DNA of 64,000 bases from assembly GCF_000276665.1 (NCBI RefSeq), contig NW_004955446.1:10283638-10347637 (forward strand), written 5' to 3'. The notes below the pieces were generated by a model that was given only the letters and a program-made list of their open reading frames with translations, searched no databases and was not told the DNA's origin. Positions 59,907-64,000 of the stretch are shown piece after piece. Position 1 is the first letter of the stretch. Each line of letters starts with the position of its first letter. Origin of the DNA: Chinchilla lanigera. Lineage: Eukaryota > Chordata > Mammalia > Rodentia > Chinchillidae. Made by a program: the position numbers and the translations under genes.

Positions 59907-60042
59907 TAGCTATCTTTTTGTTTGTTTGTTTGTTTGTTTTTGTTTCTTTTTTTGGTACCTGGAATCAAACTCATTACCTTGCGCTTGCCAGGCAGGCCCT
60001 GTGCTGCTGAGCTAAATCCTCAGGCCCTATCATAGCTATCTT
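59907..60042 (-). mobile_element. ID-family SINE nested in L1, with TSD
   Basis: The body on plus reads as reverse complement ID: GGTACCTGGAATCAAACTCA, TTGCGCTTGCCAGGCAGGCC and GCTGCTGAGCTAAATCCTCA. The tail is (TTTG)n/T-rich at 59917-59952. The perfect 10 bp duplication TAGCTATCTT is at 59907-59916 and 60033-60042, within L1 3' UTR sequence. Confidence 0.94.
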
Positions 60043-60175
60043 GTATTTACATATATACATATTTTCCCTTCTTTCTTTCTTTTCTGTTTTCTCTCATCCC
60101 AGTTGTTCTTTCCTTTTGAGCAGTTACTTTTCCTTTCACAGTAGCTATTGCACCTCACTCTTTCAGGTTCTTACA

Positions 60176-60535
60176 CTAGGGAGGCAATATGATGTTTACA
60201 CACATCTTTTTTATCCATTCCTCAGTTGATGGACACTTGAATTGCTTCCACTGTTTAGCTATTACAAATTGTGCTGCTATAAACACGGGTGCACATATAC
60301 CACTGTGGTATATTTTCAGCTTTTCTGGGAAAATACTCAAAAGGGAAACAGCTGCGTTGAATGTGACCTCTAACCCTAGTTTACTGAGGAATCTCCAGAC
60401 TGATCTCCACAGTGGTTGTGCCAGCCTACACTCCCACCTACAGTGGAGAAGGGTTCCTTTTCCTCCACAGCCTTGCCAGCATTTGTTATTGGTTGATTTC
60501 TTGATGATAGCCATTCTTTCTGGGGTGAGATGCAA
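60176..60535 (-). pseudogene. L1 ORF2 Cys-rich C-terminal remnant
   Basis: A 119-codon open frame with NNKCWQGCGGKGTLLHCRWE, then EC and QPLWRSVWRFLSKLGLEV, ending FKCPSTEEWIKKM before it goes out of frame. CWxxCGxxGxLxHCxWxC is the conserved Cys-rich motif of L1 ORF2p, thought to help bind RNA. The spacing is intact here. After KKM an internal deletion shifts the frame, so the normal HHIVSLV end is replaced by CVNIILPP. Confidence 0.9.
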
Positions 60536-60834
60536 TCTCAGTGTTGTTTTAATTTACATTTCTGAAGTGATCATTTTTTCATGTATTTTTTTCTTACCAT
60601 TTGTATTTCTTTATCTGAGAAGTGTGTATTCATCTCAGATGCCCAATTTTGTATTTGGTCTTTGAATTTGGATGGGGCTGACTTTTTAAAAATTCTTTGT
60701 ATGTTCTACATAGCACATTCTTTTAGGCTTGCTGAAGATTAAATGAAATAATTTAATTAAGGTACTAAGCACAATGTCCGGCACCTACTAAATTCAATTA
60801 ATAATAATAAACATTATCACCGCTGTAGAAACAC

Positions 60835-62305
60835 AGAATGAATAACTCTCCCAGAGATAGGGCAAATTGGCAAAATCTTCTTGAAGGAAGTGGTAAAAGT
60901 AAAAGACAGTACTGTACTCTATAGTTACCCTTTTTTGGCATTCCACAAATCCTGAGCCCAGTATTAGCCATATAATAATAACAAGTGCTTCTTATCTGTT
61001 CCTTGATGAATACATTAATATTTGAAACAATAAACCAATTTCAAATGAATGGATAATACTATAGAAGTAACAGTATAAACAATAATAATGTGGAATTTAC
61101 ATTGTCATTGAGTAAAGCAGCTGGTAAAGAGAAAATTTTATAAGCATTTTTATTGTCCCCTTGGAAAGGGATTAAAAGATAGAGATAATGTGGGAATACA
61201 GGAAGAAGACACACAGTCTGAAGCCTCTTTAAGATGGAAATAAACAGTCTTGCTGAATTCTGTGAATGTGAATTTCAGGCAATGAATTCCCTAGCTAGAA
61301 TGTACTTTCCTTAGGCCAAAAAATAACACTTTGCTTTATATTTCAACTTCACTCCCTAGTAGTTCTGGCTCCTATTTACTATTTGAAAAAAATATTGAGC
61401 AAATAGCCCTGTGCACTCTCAGTCTATTGAAGACTTCTGGAAAGGAAAGAAGCCCAATGACAAGTACAAGACAGTGAGTTCAGATAAAGGGGTTCATTTC
61501 CAGTGAAAGAAACAGTTGAAAGGGGTTAGGTTTACCATTAATTTCTCACAAATTTTGGAGCTCATGTTGTTAAAAATGAATTTTTTAAAGTTAAGAAGAG
61601 AAAGGGAAAAATAGAGAAGGGAGGAGGAAGGAGATGAGAAGTAAGAAGATGAGAGTAAGGAGGAAAAAGAAGGAAGAGGAGAAATAGGTCCCACAATCTC
61701 CAAAAGAAGCCCAGAGACAGAGAGGTTGGGTGCTCCGGAAAAAAGACCTCCACACTCCTGCTGCAGGAGGTATGTGGCGTGCAGAAGCCAGTTGTAGGAT
61801 AAGGCAGCAGGAGCACCACCTGCTCCACAGTCCATGTCTGAGTCCTGTTAACAGATGAGAGCAATAACTGCTCAACTACTAACTCTCCTTGTGCTTCTCT
61901 AGATTGGACAAAGTTCAGTCAGCACAGATACAGATTTGGAGGGGCTCACTGCATTAGTAGGCTCAATTGCTGCCCAGAATGGGAGATAGAAGGAACTAGA
62001 ATAGATACCTGGAATAGATAATTTTCCATCTTAAGGCATTTGAAACACACAAAAAGAACTGAAAAGAATATTATATGTAAGAGAGGTTAATTCAAATATC
62101 AAAAATTTAAATCACTGTTAATTAATTGTGAGACTAATCAGAATGGAAGGAGATCAGTAAAAGATTTCTTATAGGATGTGAATCTGAGAAATGCCCTGAA
62201 AGAAATGTAGGGTCTAGGTTGACTAAGAGTAGTTTAGATCATTCCAAGTTAGATTTGGGAGAATGGCCTGAGGGAAAATTAGAAATTGAGTTGCAATCTC
62301 CAAAA
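60835..62305. other. Unannotated non-coding DNA
   Basis: No gene or classified repeat apart from the purine-rich tract at 61594-61690, listed separately. Confidence 0.4.
61594..61690. repeat. Purine-rich (GAAGGA) tract
   Basis: About 95 bp of nearly pure A/G with a few T. It generates the Ser/Leu/Phe-rich minus-strand open frames between 61494 and 61875. Confidence 0.9.
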
Positions 62306-62309
62306 GCAG

Positions 62310-62655
62310 TATGTTGAGTATATGTGTTTATTTTTCTCATATAAGAGAAGTCCAAAAGTTCTGCTCTCATGCTCCTGAATGTCGTCAGAGACCCAGGTTC
62401 TATCTGGTTTTCCATTCACCATTCTTAGGACATGACCCTCATATGCTTGTACGTCAGGATGGCTACTAAAGATCCAGCTATTATGTCCATGATTCAGACA
62501 AAAGGAGAGGCTAGGGCAAATGGTCACATCCTTTCTTTTTGAGGGGCTTCTCCTCTTTCATTTATATCCTTGTGGCTAAAATACAATCACTTGTCTGCCC
62601 CTGCCTGTAAGGGAAGTTCAAGGATATAGTGTTTTAGCTTGGTACTTTGCTAGAA
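62310..62655. mobile_element. Unclassified ancient interspersed repeat
   Basis: The order GTCCAAAAGTTCTGCTCTCA, GAGACCCAGGTTCTATCTGG, ATGGCTACTAAAGATCCAGC, AGACAAAAGGAGAGGCTAGG resembles a widespread old mammalian repeat also hinted at in 39555-39965. Family not named. Confidence 0.35.
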
Positions 62656-62659
62656 CCAA

Positions 62660-63215
62660 TGGAATCAAGCATTTATGAGTTAAGTATAATTCTAAAGTTC
62701 AGTGAGAAGTAGACCAAAGTTTTATCCACAGATTAAAGTTTCATTTGAAAAAAGAAACTGAGCCTATAATTTGTGGCCTGTGTCAAAGGCTTTGAAGAGG
62801 GAGTTGAAGCCAAAGTAAAAATCATTGCTCTTTCATAGTAGGCCAGTTTTCAAGACGTGGATTAAAATATTGTTGAAATGTCCATGAGAAACCTCGTATA
62901 GAGGAATTAACTGGAGAACTTGTTTTATTGGGTATGCAATGCCAATCACCATGGAAATGTGGTCAGGACCACCCAAGCACACTGCACAGCAGCTCACACT
63001 AAGTATGACACTGTGATGCCTCTTTGAGTACCATCAACATGCAAATGTCTATTTTAAGACTTTCATACTCCCTCCTGGTGGTATTTGGTGCATTTCCAAA
63101 CTATCTTCGTGTAGTTTTGGCTTCCTATCAGTTGCATTTAAAATAGAAATTAAATTGTTGTCATCACATAAGTTGCTCAGCTACAATCCTGTCTAGTGAA
63201 ACTATGTATTGTCTG
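62660..63215. other. Unannotated non-coding DNA
   Basis: No recognisable gene or repeat. Confidence 0.4.
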
Positions 63216-63219
63216 TAAT

Positions 63220-63470
63220 GTTCTTTTAAATTACTATTTTCTTATTCCCTTTAATGGTTTGATTAATCTTCTATTATTACATCTGGTAATCTGAGCAACT
63301 TCACTGAAGACAACAATATGTAATATAATAACCACTGTTAATCCCTATCCTTTGGTTTGAAACCCCATATCATTTTTAATGTCCTTGCTTTGTTTTGTTT
63401 GTATTTTTCTATTGTTCTTTTTTTGTACTACTTTCTTTGAAATAAAAAACATTTTTAAAAAAATAAAATA
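63220..63470 (+). mobile_element. L1 lineage A 3' tail fragment
   Basis: ATCTGGTAATCTGAGCAACT, AATATAATAACCACTGTTAA and CTTTGTTTTGTTTGTATTTT match 27100-27230 in order. It ends in AAATAAAAAAC and an A-rich tail. Heavily 5'-truncated. Confidence 0.82.
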
Positions 63471-63474
63471 GAAG

Positions 63475-64000
63475 TTAAGAGCTTTCCACACAAATTTTTA
63501 CCACATTCTGTATTCTGTTGCATTCTAGTAAGATGAATTGAATTATATGAAGGTTATTCAAAACATCAGTTTAATACATAAGTATATCTTAACTTTGAAA
63601 ACCAAGAGACAGTCTACCCAGGTAATGTTATCCAGGATGATATTTTTCAAAGTACACTCACACTCCACAATGCACAGACAGTGCCAGTGAGAAATAAACA
63701 TGGGCAGTAAGAAAGTTCCTACAGAGATACTCAAGCCAGGCAGGGCACCATTCGCACTGTGGTCTGCGTTAATCGCATTCCTGATGCATAACATCATAGA
63801 CCATGTGTGTAGTTGCCCTGATTACAGGAATATAAGGAAAGGAATGCTCTTCTAAAAGTACCTCATGGTATTTATTGAAAACAATTCAACACTTTCTTCT
63901 CATCAATGTTTTGTAAATTTAAAAACTCACATGTGAAAAATTTGACTCATTTTTTGAGCAGCAAATAAAACAGATCCAGGAAAGTCTAGCAATTTATGTG
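63475..64000. other. Unannotated non-coding DNA to window end
   Basis: No gene or classified repeat up to the window edge. Confidence 0.4.

Larger units (their letters stand above)
59647..60724 (-). mobile_element. 5'-truncated L1, lineage A, with TSD and internal deletion
   Basis: Minus-strand L1 (59657-60714) with a perfect 10 bp duplication ACATTCTTTT at 59647-59656 and 60715-60724. It consists of the 3' UTR tail (59657-59906), an ID insertion, the rest of the 3' UTR (to about 60190), then the ORF2 C-terminus. About 118 bp of coding sequence present in the 26.7 kb copy is missing at about 60198-60206, between two sites sharing ATGTG. Confidence 0.92.
59585..60830 (+). mobile_element. Second MIR, split by L1
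   Basis: The left part (59610-59656, CTAGTTTCATTACCCATAAA) and right part (60725-60830, GAAGATTAAATGAAATAATT, ACTAAGCACAATGTCCGGCA) are consecutive pieces of one MIR. They are separated by the L1 at 59657-60714. The L1 target-site duplication lies exactly at the break, which proves the order MIR first, L1 second. Confidence 0.8.

Noticed and set aside
60189..60665. 158-codon plus-strand open frame
   Set aside because: It lies antisense to the L1 ORF2 C-terminal remnant. The minus-strand frame has the Cys-rich motif, so this is a shadow.

Overview
This window reads as nuclear DNA from a mammal, most likely a non-murid rodent. The evidence is the repeat content: 7SL-derived B1 elements, tRNA-derived ID elements ending in A-rich tails, B1+ID dimers of the B1-dID type, many 5'-truncated LINE-1 (L1) copies, MIR, MLT1/MaLR LTRs, MER5A and a mariner relic, all in AT-rich sequence. 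B1-dID dimers together with simple ID elements point away from mouse and rat and towards squirrel-related, castorimorph or similar rodents. That placement is inference.

I found no supportable protein-coding gene, rRNA, tRNA or CRISPR array. The longest open frames are L1 ORF2 remnants, microsatellite or purine-tract translations, or run through N gaps. The window is best described as intergenic or long-intron DNA.

Layout: 1-5.4 kb is mostly unrecognised, with an L1 3' relic near 2.1 kb. A B1-dID lies at 5.4 kb, LTR-like sequence and an ID at 6.7-7.6 kb, and opposed L1 ORF2 relics at 8.1-8.9 (minus) and 9.8-10.8 kb (plus). A B1 with target-site duplications (TSDs) is at 14.2 kb. At 18.9-20.6 kb an inverted L1 contains a ~500 bp duplication straddling a 100-N gap. 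A mariner transposase relic follows at 21 kb, then MER5A and L1 at 26-27 kb and a twin-primed L1 with TSDs at 30.4-31.0 kb. MIR, ID, an L1 tail and an MLT1 LTR span 32-37 kb. An LTR inserted in an older repeat lies at 38.4-39.4 kb, and an old L1 carrying an ID insertion at 46.6-47.9 kb. The longest L1 (~3 kb) is at 48.75-51.77 kb. A minus-strand L1 with an 839-N gap is at 56.4-57.8 kb. A nested MIR/LTR/L1/ID mosaic occupies 59.1-60.8 kb, and an L1 tail lies at 63.2-63.5 kb.

The main result is structural. Two L1 lineages with different 3' UTRs and different ORF2 C-terminal ends coexist here. Several insertions can be ordered in time from their TSDs and nesting. I did not find a previously undescribed biological system.
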